Shown one piece after another: positions 21,628-33,740 of a stretch of 64,000 bases of DNA. The translations under genes and the position numbers were made by a program. Source of the DNA: Hordeum vulgare subsp. vulgare (taxonomy: Eukaryota; Streptophyta; Magnoliopsida; Poales; Poaceae); assembly GCF_904849725.1 (NCBI RefSeq), contig NC_058524.1, forward strand, positions 488,133,763 to 488,197,762. The letters are read 5' to 3'. A model generated the notes under the pieces. The model saw only the letters and a list, made by a program, of their open reading frames with translations. It was not told the DNA's origin and did no database searches. How positions within the stretch are numbered: the stretch's first letter is position 1; each line of letters opens with the position of its first letter.

Positions 21628-22457
21628 GTTAGCTTTTTGGAGATGCCTATATATACCCCTCCACCACCTCTCATTCGCAAAGGAAGCACTCATGACACAC
21701 ATACATTTGCCAGATTCATTTTTCTGAGAAAGAGCCACCTACTCATGTGTTGAGATCAAGATATTCCAATCCAGCCACTCGAAACTTGATATCTAGCCTC
21801 CCCAAGTTGCTTTACACCCAATCAATCTCTTTTACCCATGCCAAATCTATGACAGAGTGATTGAGTGTTGAGGAGACTATCTATCGAAGCACAAGAGCAA
21901 GGCGTTCATCGTTCTACCACATATATTACCTTTTGGAGGCTGGTGCCTCCTAGATTGGTTAGGCATCACTTGGGAGCCTCCTACTTCATGTTGTGTATTT
22001 GAACCAAGAAGTTTGTAAGGTCAAGGAGATCGCCTACTTCGTGAACATCTACCCGGGGTGAGGCTAGCCCTTTGTGGACGTAAGCCATGGTGGAATAAAC
22101 AAGGTCGCTTCTTAGTGGACCCCTTGTGGGTGGAGCCCTCTGTGGACTCTCGCAGTTGTTACCCTTTGTGGCTTGAAGTTTACATTAACCTGGACGTACA
22201 ATAGCACCACCTATCGGAACCACGCCAAAAATCACTGTGTCCATCTTTGCGTTTGATCTTCCTAAACTCTACTCCTTACTTACATGTGCAATGTCCTTAC
22301 TTTCCGCTGCCATATATGTTGACTAGCATGTGTAGGGTGTGTATGACTTGTTCTAATTGCTAAAATATGCCACAATTAAAATTGGGGAAAGGCTAGGTTT
22401 TAATTTACGCAAGTAGTCTATTCATCCCCTCTAGAAATCCCTTCTAGTGATCCCACA
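21628..22457 (+). repeat. Copia solo LTR, right part
   Basis: It continues the LTR begun at 11096. It includes a TATATATACCCC TATA region (about 21648-21660) and the R/U5 features shared with the LTR at 26804. It ends ...GTGATCCCACA at 22457. No primer site follows; the next bases are Tat gag sequence, so the LTR is solo. Confidence 0.75.
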
Positions 22458-22726
22458 GTGGCTCTCATGTTTTTGACAAGGGTGTCGTAGATGGGGCAGC
22501 CGACGATGCTGCTGCAGCACCGTACTTCTCCCGGCCAACTCGGGACGACGGCAGCCGGCGTAAGGTAGTAAGCCGCGTTGAACTTGCATTGTGCAACCTG
22601 GAATTCGTGTTGTGTAGCCCCCACTGCTTCTGCCTCTGCGAGCATGTGCTGGCAAAAGCCGTCGAGCTCCGCGATAGCGGCTGCCAGGTCGGCCGCAACC
22701 GATATGGGTGCATGCAGTGTGTCCAT
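22458..22726 (-). pseudogene. Tat-like gag, N-terminal part
   Basis: An ATG at 22726 begins MDTLHAPISVAADLAAAIAE and reads to NMRAT at the copia LTR boundary. The same frame continues across the insertion as VRAALIELGEIEGPAHK (11095 downward). The stretch 22727-23087 between the primer site and this ATG is leader sequence with scattered stops. The insertion point lies within the 5' third of gag. Confidence 0.55.
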
Positions 22727-23087
22727 TGTCGTGCATAGCAGGGTTCACCATGGTGACGTGCCGCTCAGCTAGGCGACAGTCATTACCTTCACGCGTGTGC
22801 AAAGGTCGTCGAGGTCGCTGGAGAGGTCGTTGTCGTCGGATGACGATGCCTCATCGCAACGGAGCACCTCGGCAGGGTACTCTTTAGGGACGACCGTGAC
22901 GTAGACATGGTGCTCGCCGCAGGGGACGATGGAGCCGCCGACTGGAAAATCCGCATCATCGAGGTGGCGGGTGTTGTCACTGACGTAGTCGAACACGCCG
23001 TAGCGCACGACCAAACCATGCGCTATGCGCTCGCCATAGGTGGTGAAGGATCCTACCCGAAACGTAACTTCGGCCGACGTCACTGCC

Positions 23088-23107
23088 GGTCCTATGGTGG
23101 GCGCGAA
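23088..23107 (-). promoter_or_regulatory. Degenerate tRNA-Lys-type primer binding site
   Basis: The plus strand GGTCCTATGGTGGGCGCGAA resembles the 3' end of plant tRNA-Lys (GGCCCCACGGTGGGCGCCA, from memory) with a few mismatches. It lies next to the right LTR, which sets the element's orientation as minus. Confidence 0.5.
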
Positions 23108-23108
23108 C

Positions 23109-23374
23109 TATCGTGGTATTTCCACGGCAGATGTCAGGGATGGCTTAGATCTTGGTTTGGGGCCAATGGGAACCGACGACGTCTCGGAATGGGTTAAGGC
23201 GCGATACACATGACGCAAATCTACCCAGGTTCACGACCCTTCGATGGAGGTAAAAACCCTAGTCCTGTCAGAGTGACTATACGTGGTTACATTACAGAGT
23301 GCTCCTTGAGCTGTTTGTGAGGAGGAAGATGGAGCTCTCCCTACCAACCTTGATGCCTCTGTGGTGTGTGTAGT
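23109..23374 (-). repeat. Right (5') LTR of the Tat-like element, first part
   Basis: It aligns with 3519-3790 of the left LTR, including GGCAGATG, CGATGGAGGTAAAA and GAGCTGTTTGTGAGGAGGAA. It is broken at 23374 by a solo LTR. Confidence 0.75.
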
Positions 23375-24892
23375 TGATACGTCTCCAACGTATCTATAAT
23401 TTTTGATGGTTCCATGCTATTATCTTGTCATCTTTGGATGTTTTATATGCATGAATATGCTATTTTATATCTTTTTTGGGACTAACCTATTAACTCAGTG
23501 CCAAGTGCCAGTTCCTATTTTTTCCGTGTTTTTGACCTTTTTCACAGGAGAATATTGAACGGAGTCCAAACGAAATAAAATCTGCGGAATGATTTTTTCC
23601 ATAACAGAAGACACGTAGGAGACTTGAGAACCAAGGTAGGGGACCTTGGAGGAGGTCACAAGCCACCCAGGCCCGGCCTAGGGGGGCCGGGCCTAGCAGG
23701 CTTGTGGGCCCCCTATGGCTCCCCTGCCCTAGTTCTTCCGCCTATAAATTCCCTAAAAATCTGAAACCACGGGAGAGAGCCACAAAAATACTTTTCCGCC
23801 GCCGCAAGCTTCTGTCTCCGCAAGATCCCATTTGGGGCACGTTCTGGTGCCCTGCTGGAGGGGATTCGGACACGGAGGGCTTCTCCATCAACACCATTGC
23901 CTCTCCGATGATGCGTGAGTAGTTCACCACGGACCTTCGGGTCCATAGCTAGTAGCTAGATGGCTTCTTCTCTCTCTTGGATCTTCAATACAAAGTTCTC
24001 CATGATCTTCATGGAGATCTATCCGATGTAATCTTCTTTTGCAGTGTTTGTCAAGATCCGATGAATTGTGGATTTATGATCAGATCATCTATGAATGTTA
24101 TTTGAGTTTCCTCTGATCTCTTATATGCATGATTTTGTATCCTTGTAATTCTCTTCGAGTTGTGGGTTTTATTTGGCCAACTTGATCTATAATTCTTGCA
24201 ATGGGAGAAGTGCTTGGTTTTGGGTTCATACCGTGTGGTGTCCTCACCCGCTGACAGAAGGGGTAGCGAGGCACGCATCGTGTTGTTGCCATCAAGGGTA
24301 AAAAGATGGGGTTTATATCTATTGCATGAATTTATCCCTCTACATCATGTCATCTTGCTTAAGGCGTTACTCCTTTTGTTATGAACTTAATACACTAGAT
24401 GCATGATGGATAGCGGTCGATGTGTGGAGTAATAGTAGTAGATGCAGACAGTATCGGTCTACTTGTCTCGGATGTGATTCCTATATGTATGATCATTGCC
24501 TTAGATATCGTCATGACTTTGCGCGGTTCTATCAATTGCTCGACAGTAATTCGTTCACCCACCGTAATACTTGCTATCATGAGAGAAGCCTCTAGTGAAC
24601 ACTATGGCCCCCGGCTCTACTTCACTTCATATTTTCAGCTCTACACTTTCACTTTGTTGCACTTTCCACCTTCATATCTCACCTTGCAGTTAACCGTGAA
24701 GGGATTGACAACCCCTTTGTAGCGTTGGGTGCAAGTTTGCTTGTTTTTGCGCAGGTACTTTGGAGACTTGCCTTGATACTCCTACTGGATTGATACCTTG
24801 GTTCTCAAACTGAGGGAAATACTTACTGTTGTTGTGCTGCATCACCCTTTCCTCTTCAAGGGAAAAAACCAATGCAAGCTCAAGAGGTAGCA
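23375..24892 (+). repeat. Solo LTR of a Sabrina/WHAM-like (Athila-lineage) gypsy element
   Basis: 1518 bp from TGATACGTCTCCAACG to CAAGAGGTAGCA, the same family as the LTRs at 28682 and 37217. The flanks are GTAGT (23370-23374) and GTAAT (24893-24897), a target duplication with one mismatch; the left LTR of the Tat element shows the uninterrupted site. It carries the cleanest nested hairpin of the window (23657-23706) and a TATA box (TATAAAT, 23743-23749). Open frames within it are not genes. Confidence 0.85.
23657..23749 (+). promoter_or_regulatory. LTR promoter module: perfect nested hairpin plus TATA box
   Basis: CACAAGCC (23657-23664) pairs with GGCTTGTG (23699-23706). Inside, AGGCCCGGCC (23669-23678) pairs perfectly with GGCCGGGCCT (23685-23694) around a 6-base loop. 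TATAAAT begins 37 bp later. Confidence 0.65.
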
Positions 24893-24972
24893 GTAATATG
24901 GTGTATGTCAAGTGTTCTCTCGCCCGCCCCTCTCTCTGGGGTTGGGGTTCGGCTTTATAGTGTAGCAGGATG
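24893..24972 (-). repeat. Right LTR of the Tat-like element, second part (truncated)
   Basis: It matches the left LTR at about 3780-3861 (TAATATGGTGTA...GTAGCAGGATGG). It stops abruptly at 24972, where the tail of a copia LTR begins. Confidence 0.7.
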
Positions 24973-25142
24973 GTATGTCCTTACTTTCCGCTTCCATATA
25001 TGTTGACTAGCATGTGTAGGGTGTGTATAACTTGTTCTAATTGCTAAAATCTGCCAACAATTACAATTGGGAAATGCTAGGTTTTAATTTATGGAAGTAG
25101 TCTATTCACCCCCCTCTATACATCCCTTCTAGTGATCCCACA
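24973..25142 (+). repeat. 3'-terminal remnant of a copia LTR
   Basis: TATGTCCTTACTTTCCGC...GTGATCCCACA matches the last 170 bp of the copia solo LTR ending at 22457. It is followed by TTGGTATGAG, a damaged initiator-Met primer site (25144-25153). The rest of the LTR is lost at the junction with the Tat LTR. Confidence 0.7.
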
Positions 25143-25169
25143 ATTGGTATGAGAAATTTGGTCTCCATA

Positions 25170-26803
25170 ACCTTTGTTTAATCACCATTGGAGGAAGAGG
25201 GATGTGTCTAGTTTGGGGAATCTTAGTTGTCAAGTGCATGTTATCAATGGGGAGTATTATAGACAATGGAAAGGTGAAGTGCTTGATCTATATGATGAAT
25301 TCCATTTGAGCAAGTATGTTGAATATCTCTATGTACCTCCCATTGACCCCTTACATCGTTATCATGATGATGAAGTTAATATGCTTGGTAATCTTAAAAC
25401 TGTTAATCTCATCATTTGAGCATTACCAAGAAATGTGCTTAATCTAATGAATAACTTTGAATGTTCTTATACTTTGTGGAAAGATTTGGAGAAAATATAT
25501 CCCACTACTCCTTGAAAAATCTTGGTATAATTTTCCAAAAATATATTGCCTTTCACAAGATGAAGCCCAATGATCCTAACTTTGATAAATGTCTATTGGA
25601 GCTTCGTGACCTCATGTGTGCTAAAGGAGATGTAATTACCATTAATAACATCATTGTTGAAGCCATTCACATGCATAAACATGAACATTGTCATAGTCAA
25701 AATTCTTACGAATCTCTTGATTCTTGTGATGAGGATATTCCCTTTGATGATAAAAATGTGGCGCATGGCTACTATGATGTAGACAAAGAGCTAGACATCG
25801 AGTATTAGAAGACCATGAGGAGCCATATTCTTATAGAAAACCTTAGAGACTACATGGCCGGAGGAAAGGAGTGGATACTTGACAGTGGATGCACCGATCA
25901 CATGACCGGATATAGAGACATGTTTCATGAGATCATACCAAACCATGGACCATGAAGGTATGTCACTTTTGGGGACAATTCCAAGGGTAACGTACTTGGT
26001 CTCGGTAAGGTGGCCATCTCATGATAGTTCCATTCAAAATGTCATGCTTGTTGAATCCCTTGGCTACAATCTTCTTTTCGTATCTAGACTAGCAAACTTT
26101 GGTTTTAGTGTGCTATTTACGAAAGTTGACTACCAAGTGTTTTGTAGCAACAATCATAACATGTTCTTTACTGGTTTTCATAGACATGATCTATACATTG
26201 TCTATTTTACTACAAGATCGAAACCCCATACATGTCTTATTGAAAAATCTTCTAAAGGTTGGTTATGTCATAGAAGGCTAGGACATGTTGGTATGATTAA
26301 TCTTGATAGGATATCAAAGGTGATCATATTCTTGGTGTTAAAGATATTTTCTTTGACAAAGATAGGCTTTGTAGTGCTTGTCAAGCAGGAAAACAAGTCG
26401 GTGGAAGTCACCCCTTGAAGAACATCATGCTACTAGAAGGCGAGTCGGGCCGGCGGGTTGCTTTACATGGATCTCTTTGGTGGAAGCTCAAAATTAGTTT
26501 GAAGTGAAGATCAAGAAAGTTCGGAGCAACAACGGATCGGTGTTCAAGAACACAAATGTGGATACTTTTCTTAACGAAGAAGGTATCTCACATGAGTTAT
26601 CGGCGATGTACACACCTCAAGAAAATGGGGTCGTTGAGAGGAAGAACTGAACTCTCATAGAGATGGCTAGAATGGTGCTTGACAAATACAAGACGTCGAG
26701 ACACTTTTGGGTTGAAGCCGTAGAAACATCTTGTCATGCCACAAACCGACTCTACTTACACAACCTTCTCGGCAAAACGACATACGAGCTACTCACAAGT
26801 AAC
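25170..26803 (+). pseudogene. Copia gag-pol remnant: gag, protease, integrase
   Basis: Decayed plus-strand copia internal domain. Gag-like frames (25174-25806) are followed by a protease active-site segment WILDSGCTDHMTGYRDMF (about 25871-25924). Next are a GAG-pre-integrase region and an HHCC zinc motif: WLCHRRLGHVGM (about 26263) and LCSACQAGKQ in a shifted frame (about 26370). The integrase core keeps RSNNGSVFKN, where the usual Asp of a SDNG-type motif is Asn, and PQENGVVERKN (about 26610-26650). It ends at LLTSN, where a second copia LTR starts at 26804, so reverse transcriptase and RNase H are not in the window. Multiple frameshifts are present. Confidence 0.65.
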
Positions 26804-28266
26804 TTAAAGCATAATTGCTCTCTAGGGTGGTTTTGGTAATTAATAACAACATATGTATCATTGAACAAATGACCTTATCCAAGTATATTTCAGAAAAGTT
26901 CAAAGATGCATTGGCTAAAGGATTGTGTGGACAAACCCCTTGATGCAAGGACAGGGATAGGATTGGCTCAAGCTTCAAGCAAGAGGACTCTACATTTTAT
27001 ATTTGTGATAAATCACTTTTGAGTCCATAGGAAGGACAATACTATTAAAAGGGGGTGAGGTATTATGATGAATTGGTTTCTCAAGTGCTTAGATATAACC
27101 ACAAAAAATAATCAACATTTCTCTCAAAAAATCTCTGACCAAACACTACACAACAAAACCGGTGCCACCAAGTTTTTCCATTCGGCCCTACCGATTTTCC
27201 CAGTGACAGATCCTTTGCCAAACCCTAATCTCTTTGTACCACCAACTTTCATATCGGTGTTTCAAGAATCGAAATTTTCAAGATTGAAATCAGTACCAGA
27301 GAGGTTTGAAAACTACCCTAGGTCTCATATCGGTACCACTAAGATTCATATATCGGTCTCACCGAGAATTCAAAAGTTGCCACATTTAGTGCAAATTGGT
27401 ACCACCGAGATTCATTTCGGTGTCATCAAGTTGGGCAATAATGTTGTAACGGTTGATTTTGGGAGATGCCTATATATACCCCTCCACCACCTCTCATTTA
27501 CAGTGGAAGCACTCAGAACACACACACACTTACCATATTTATTTTTCTAGGAGAGAGCCACCTACTCATGTGTTGAGATCAAGATATTCCAATCCATCCA
27601 GTTGAATTGATCTCTAGCCTTCCCAAGTTGCTTTCCCCAAAATCAATCTCTCCTACCCATGCCAAATCTGTGAGAGAGTGATTGACTGTTGAGAATACTA
27701 TCTTTTGAAGCACAAGAGCAAGGAGTTCATCGTTCTACCGCATCTATTCCTTTTGCAGGGTGGTGCCTCCTAGGTCTCTTGGGAGCCTCCTAGCTACTTC
27801 ATGTTGTGGAGTTGAACCAAGAAGTTTGTACGGGCAAGGAGATCGCCTACTTCATGAAGATCTACCCTGAGTGAGGCTACTCCTTCGTGGACGTAAGCCA
27901 TGGTGGAATAGACAAGGTTGCTTCTTTGCGGACCCCTTGTGGGTGGAGCCCTCTGTGGACTCTCTGAGTCGTTACCCTTCATGGGTTGAAGTCCCCACTA
28001 ACATGGACGTACGATAGAACCGCCTACCAGAACCACACCAAAAATCACTGTGTCAACCTTTGCGTTTGATCTTCCTTCCCTACCCTCCACATTACATTTG
28101 CATGTGTTTACTTTCCACCGGTATACTCTTTTATATGCATGTTTAGGGTGAACTTGACTAGTCATAATTGCTAAAGTTGTCCCACAACTAAAATTGGGAA
28201 AATGCTAAGTTTTTATTTGGTCAAGTAATCTAATCACCCCCCTCTAGATATACTTTGGATCCTACA
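26804..28266 (+). repeat. 5' LTR of the non-autonomous copia element
   Basis: 1463 bp from TTAAAGCATAATTG (an altered TGAAAGCA) to GGATCCTACA. It has the family's TCGGT...ACCGA palindromic motifs (about 27180-27430), a TATA box (27470-27479) and a C/A-rich leader. The copies at 11096 and 45584 are the same family. Confidence 0.8.
27470..27479 (+). promoter_or_regulatory. TATA box of the copia LTR
   Basis: CTATATATAC lies downstream of the palindrome cluster and upstream of the CTCCACC-rich leader, the expected U3/R position. Confidence 0.6.
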
Positions 28267-28268
28267 AG

Positions 28269-28280
28269 TGGTATCAGAGC
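28269..28280 (+). promoter_or_regulatory. Primer binding site for initiator tRNA-Met
   Basis: TGGTATCAGAGC, the canonical plant copia primer site, two bases inside the LTR. Confidence 0.85.
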
Positions 28281-28318
28281 TAGGTTTCCATTGCATTTGT
28301 TTCACAACCTAGGAGAGT

Positions 28319-28681
28319 ATGGCATCTAGTGAGGGAAATTACGACCGTAGAGGTCCATATGTTGATGGTACAAACTTTGCTAGTTGGAATCATAAGATGA
28401 AAATGCATATTCTTGGTCATAACCCCGCCATTTGGGCTGTTGTTCGTGTTGGTGTGCAAAGTGTTTTCTGCGGTGAAGGAAGGGAACCGGATCACGATGC
28501 AACTATGGAAGAGTTGAAGATGTTGCAATACAATGCTCAAGCATGCGACATTCTATTCAACGGCATGTGCCTCGAATAATTCAACAAAATCAGTTGCCTT
28601 GAGAATGCAAAGGAAATTTGGGATACTTCAGTTGATATGCACAAAGGTACATAATGTTTCACGGAATCTAAGTTGGATGTG
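28319..28681 (+). pseudogene. Copia gag, N-terminal part
   Basis: The ATG at 28319 opens MASSEGNYDRRGPYVDGTNF, ASWNHKMKMH and onward, the start of a UBN2/DUF4219-type copia gag. Stops at about 28577 and 28651 interrupt it. It is cut at 28681 by the gypsy complex and resumes in the same protein at 40322, with the 5-bp ATGTG target repeated on both sides. Confidence 0.7.
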
Positions 28682-30201
28682 TGATATGTCTCCAACGTAT
28701 CTATAATTTTTGATTGTTCCATGCTATTATATTATCTGTTTTAGATGTTTTATATGCATTAATATGTTGTTTTATGTTATTTTTGGGAGTAACCTATTAA
28801 TCTAGAGCCTAGTGCCGGTTTTTATGTTTTCCACGTTTTGAGTATTGCAGATAAGGAACTTTAAACGGAGTCCAAACGGAACAAAATATCCAGAAAGATT
28901 TTTCTTGGACCAAAGACACCGAAAAGACTTGGAGTAGGGGGTCGGGCATCTACCGGGAGGCCACAAGCGTGCAGGGCGCGCCCTGGGGGTTGGTCGCGCC
29001 CCCTCGCTTGTGGGCCCCCTACGGGTCTCCTAACCCTATTCTTTAGCCTATAAATTCCCAAATATCCTCATATCGCTAGAAAGGACCACGAAAATACTTT
29101 TACGCCACTGGGAGCCTCTGTTCCCGAGAGATCCAATCTGGGAGCCTTTTCCCCTCCGATGATGTGTGAGTAGTTTACCACAGACCTAGGAGTCCATAAC
29201 TAGTAGCTAGATTCCTTCTTCTTTCTCTTTGATCTTCAATACCAGGTTCTTCATGATCTTCATGGAGATCTATCCGATGTAATACTCTTTTGCGGTGAGT
29301 TTGTCGAGATCCAATGAATTGTGACTTTATGTTCAGATTATCTATGAATATTATTTGAGTCTCTTGTGAATTCTTATATGCATGATTTCATATCTTTGCA
29401 AGTCTCTATGAATTATCTGTTTGGTTTCGCCAACTAGATTGGTAATTGTTGCAATGGGAGAATTGCTTAGTTTTGGGTTCAATCCAGCGGTGTCCTCGCC
29501 CAGTGAAAAAGTAGGGATAGCGAGGCACGTATTGTATTGTTGCCATCAAGGATAAAAAGATGGGGTTTCATCATATTGCTTAAGTTTATCCCTCTACATC
29601 ATGTCATCTTACTTAATGTGTTACTCTGTTCTTCATGAACTTAATACTCTAGATGCAGGCAGGAGTTGGTCGATGTGTGGAGAGTAATAGTAGTAGATGC
29701 AAAATCGTTTCGGTCTACTTGACACGGACGTGATGCCTATATGCATAATCATTACCTTAGATATCTTCATAATTATTCGCTTTTCTATTAATTGCTTGAT
29801 AGTAATTTGTTCACCCACCGTATTATTTTCCTTTATGAGAGAAGTCTCTAGTGAAAACTATGGCCCCTGGGTCTATTTTCCATATTATATTTTCAGATCT
29901 ATAAACCAAAAATTCCAAAAGTACTTTGCTGCAATTTATTTACTTTTGTTTCCGCAATCTTTTATAATCTATCTCTATCAGATCTCATCCTTGCAAATAA
30001 CTTTGAAGGGATTGACAACCCCTTTATAGCGTTGGGTGCAAGTGTTTGATTGTTTGTGTAGGTACTACTATTGGGGACTTGCTTGTTCCTCCTACTCGAT
30101 TGATACCTTGGTTCTCAATAAACTTAGGGAAATACTTATCTACTTTGTTGCATCACCCTTTCCTCTTCAAGGGAAAACCAACGCAATCTCAAGAGGTAGC
30201 A
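28682..30201 (+). repeat. First LTR of the Sabrina/WHAM-like complex
   Basis: 1520 bp, TGATATGTCTCC...CAAGAGGTAGCA. It carries the hairpin GGCCACAAGCG (28959-28969) / CGCTTGTGGGCC (29005-29016) and TATAAAT (29049-29055). Confidence 0.85.
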
Positions 30202-30212
30202 AGAAGGAATTC

Positions 30213-30230
30213 TGGTGCTATTGTCGGGGA
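30213..30230 (+). promoter_or_regulatory. Degenerate tRNA-Asp primer binding site
   Basis: TGGTGCTATTGTCGGGGA compared with the Athila-type TGGCGCCGTTGCCGGGGA: same position, three or four changes. Confidence 0.6.
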
Positions 30231-30432
30231 GGATACACAGCAAGATCACGCCTACCAAGTGCCCATCACAAAGTCATCTCTTGCATTTACTTTATTTTCC
30301 ATTTGCCTCCCGTTTTCCTCTCCCCCACTTCTAAAATGATTTTCAGAAAATACCAAAAAGATTTGCCTTTTTATTCGCCCTTTTCCCGTTCGTCTTTGCT
30401 TACTTGTGTGCTAGATTGCTTGCTTTGTCATG

Positions 30433-31655
30433 ATGGCTCAAGAGAATACCAAGTTATCTGACTTTTCCACTACTAATAGTAATGATTTTATTAGTACTCT
30501 CATTGCTCCTGCCACTAGTGTGTAATCTTATGAAATTAATGCCGCCTTGCTCAATCTTGTTATGAAAGAACAATTTTCTAGCCTTCCTAGTGAAGATGAT
30601 GCATCCTTTGTAAATACTTTCATTGAGTTGTGTGATATGCAAAATAAGGAAGATGTGGATAATGAAATTGGTAAATTAAAGCTATTTCCTTTCTCACTAC
30701 GAGATCGTGCCAAAACTTGGTTTTCATATTTACCTAAAAATAGTATTGATTCATGTAATAAGTGTAAAGATGCTTTTATTTCCAAGTACTTTCCGCCTGC
30801 TAAGATTATCTCCCTTAGGAACGATATAATGAATTATAAGCAATTTGATCATGAGCATCTTTCACAATCTTGGGAGAGAATGAAACTAATGATTAGGAAT
30901 TGCCCCGCACATGGTTTGAGTTTATGGATGATTATACAATTTTTTATGCGGGATTGAATTTTCCTTCTAGAAATCTTTTAGATTCCATCGCGGGTGGTTC
31001 TTTTATGGAAATAACGTTAGGAGAAGATACTAAACTCCTAGATAATATTATGGCAAATTACTCTCAATGGCATACCGAAAGATCTCCTACTAGTAAAAAA
31101 GTGCGTGTTATGGAAGAAATAAATATTTTGACTGGAAAGATGGATGAATTAATGAAATTGTTTGCTAGTAATAGTGTTCCTACTGATCCCAATGATATGC
31201 CTTTGTCTTCTTTTATTGGCAATAATAATGAATCTATGGATGTGAATTTTCTTGGTAGGAACAATTTTGGCAATAACGCGTATAGAGGTAATTTCAATCC
31301 TAGGCCGTTGCCTAGTAATTCCTACAACAATTCTTATGGAAATTATAATAAGATGCCCTCTGATCTTGAGAATAATATTAAAGAATTCATTAGCTCTCAA
31401 AAAGGTTTCAATGCTATGATTGAAGAAAAATTGCTCAAGATTGATGATTTGGCTAGGAACGTTGATAGAATTTCTCTTGATATTGATTCTTCAAAAATTA
31501 GATCTATTCCACCCAAGCATGATATTAATGAGTCTTTAAAATCTATGAGAATTTCTATTGATGAGTGTAAGGAAAGAACCGCTAGAATACGTGCTAAGCG
31601 TGATGGCTTGAAAAGGTGTTTTCTCGTGATAATAATGATGAAGATATTAAAGTGA
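30433..31655 (+). pseudogene. Athila-lineage gag of the non-autonomous gypsy (first copy)
   Basis: The ATG at 30433 begins MAQENTKLSDFSTTNSNDF. A TAA near 30523 lies where the second copy (39030) reads an open codon. The core has LKLFPFSLRDRAKTWFSYLP, FISKYFPPAKIISLRND and ERMKLMIRNCPAHGLSLWM. A frameshift near 30940 moves the frame by one base. Coding then continues through an Asn/Gly-rich, low-complexity region (about 31230-31350) to a stop at 31655. No zinc knuckle is visible. Confidence 0.75.
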
Positions 31656-31795
31656 TTGGTGTAACACCTATTTAATCTTTGTTTTCTAGTATAAATGTTG
31701 AAAAAGATGGGACTGGTGATGAGTCAACTTTAGGTAAAAGGTGTCCCAATGATTCGTAGTTTTTAGATCTTAATGATAAGATTGATAAAAGTGGG

Positions 31796-32485
31796 ATGGA
31801 TGAGGTCAAAACTTTAAATAGCAATGAGCCCACTCTGTCGGATTTCAAGGACTTTAATTATGATAGTTTCTTTTGTATTGATTGTGTTTCCTTGTTACAA
31901 TCCATGTTGAATTCTCCGCATGCTTATAGTGAAAATAAAGCTTTTACTAAACATATTGTGGATGCCATGATGAAATATTTTGAAGAAAAACTTGAGTTGG
32001 AAGTTTCTATAACTAGAACGATTTATGATGAGTGGGAACCTACTATTAAAATTAAAATTAAAGATTATGAGTGCCATGCTTTGTCTCATTTGGGTGCTAG
32101 CGTTTCCACGATTCCAAAAACTTTATGTGATGTGCTAGGATTCCGTGAATTTGATGATTGCTCTTTAAATTTGCACCTAGAGGATTCTACAATTAAGAAA
32201 CCTGCAGGAAGGACTAATGATGTTCTTATTATTGCAAATAGGAATTATGTGCCCATAGATTTCATTGTTCTTAATATAGATTGCAATCCTACATGTTCTA
32301 TTATTATTGGTAGACCTTTCCTTAGAACAATTGGTGCAATTACTGATATGAAGGAAGGAAATATTAGATTCCAATTTCCATTAAGGGAAGGCATGGATCA
32401 CTTTCCTAGAAAGAAAATAAGAATACCTTATGAATCCATTATGAGAGCTACCTATGGATTGCACACCAAAGATGACAATACCTAG
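31796..32485 (+). pseudogene. Retropepsin-like protease domain with altered active site
   Basis: This frame follows gag after broken sequence at 31656-31795. It contains CHALSHLGASVSTIPKTL (about 32070-32125), the place where Athila proteases have DLGAS; the catalytic Asp is His here. Further on are CSIIIGRPFLRTIGAITDMK and FPLREGMDHF, typical of the C-terminal half. The frame ends at 32485 and no pol follows, which matches the non-autonomous Sabrina/WHAM type. With the active-site change it could not act as a protease. Confidence 0.7.
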
Positions 32486-33740
32486 GTCTATTGCATTATG
32501 CCTAGCTAGGGGCATTATACAATAGCGCTTCTTGGGAGGCAACCCAATTTTATTTGTTTTTCTTTTGTTTTTGTTTCTGTTTTTGAGTGTTGCACACATT
32601 ATTACCTCTTTAAAAATTGTGTTTTCTTGTTTTAGTTATTGTTTGATGCAAGTAAGACCTTTGGGATGGTCTACGGTGTTTGCAAGTTGATTTTGCTATT
32701 AAACAGAAACTTTTGCTCTCAGTCCAGGAATTTTGAAACTTCACTAGAACGTGATTTTGATCTGAATATTTTACACAATATTGGTTTACAAATTTCCCAT
32801 ATCTTCCTAATTTTCCAGAATTTTTGGAGTTAACTAAGTATTCGAAGTAAACAGATTGCTACACACTCTTCTGTTTTTGACAGATTCTGTTTTCTTTGCG
32901 TTGTTTGCTTATTTTGATGATTCTATGGGTTGTATCGGGGGTTATGAACCATGGAGAAGCTGGATTACAGTAAACATTACATCAATATAAATAAATAATG
33001 AGTTCACAACAGTACCTAAGTGGTGATTTGTTTTTCTTATACTAACGGATCTCATGAGTTTTCTGTTGAGTTTTGTGTTGTGATGTTTTCAAGTTTTGGG
33101 TAAAGATTTGTTGGACTACGGAATAAGAAGTGGAAAGAGCCTAAGCTTGGGATGCCCAAGGCACCCCAAGCCATATTCAAGGATACCAAAAAGCCTAAGC
33201 GTGGGGATGGCCCGGAAGGCATCCCCTCTTTCGTCTTCAACCCATCGGTAAATTTACTTTAGGCTACATTTTTATTCACCACATGATATGTGTTTTGCTT
33301 GGAGCGTCTTGTATGATATGAGTCTTTACTTTTTAGTTTGCCACAATCATACTTGCTCCACACACCATTTGATAGATAGACATGCTGAATCATGAATTTA
33401 TTAGAATACTCTTTGTGCTTCACTTATATCTTTTGAGCTAGCAATGTTGCTCTAGTGCTTCACTTATATCTTTTAGAGCATGGCGGTGTTTTGTTTTATG
33501 GAAATTATTAACCTCTCGTACTTCACTTATATTATTATAGGAGTTCTTTAAACAACATGGTATTTGATTTAGGTTATGAATTTAGTCCAAATATAATAGG
33601 CATCCAAGAGGGATATAATAAAAACTTTCATATTAAGTGCATTGAATATGATGAGAGGTTTGATTCCTTGCATATAGTTTTGAGATATGAAGATGGTAAT
33701 ATGAGAGTCGTGCTAGTAACTAATTGTGAATTAGAAGAAA
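32486..33740. other. Non-coding 3' region of the gypsy element, first part
   Basis: It begins with the family's CAATAGCGCTTCTTGGGAGG stretch after the protease stop. Short frames (for example 33557-33832) are not supported as genes. It ends at the border of the unclassified insertion. Confidence 0.6.

Larger units (their letters stand above)
3519..24972 (-). mobile_element. Decayed Tat-like Ty3/gypsy element (minus strand) hosting nested insertions
   Basis: The outer limits are two direct copies of one LTR. TGTCATGGTATT... starts at 3519. The related TATCGTGGTATT... starts at 23109 and carries the shared GAGCTGTTTGTGAGGAGGAA segment. Beside the right copy lies a tRNA-Lys-like primer site on the minus strand, then a minus-strand gag, so the element reads right to left. 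There is no protease, reverse transcriptase or integrase; after gag comes an antisense gene. Nested within are solo LTRs at 5197-6709, 11096-22457 (containing a Fatima-like element) and 23375-24892. The right LTR is cut off at 24972. Confidence 0.65.
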
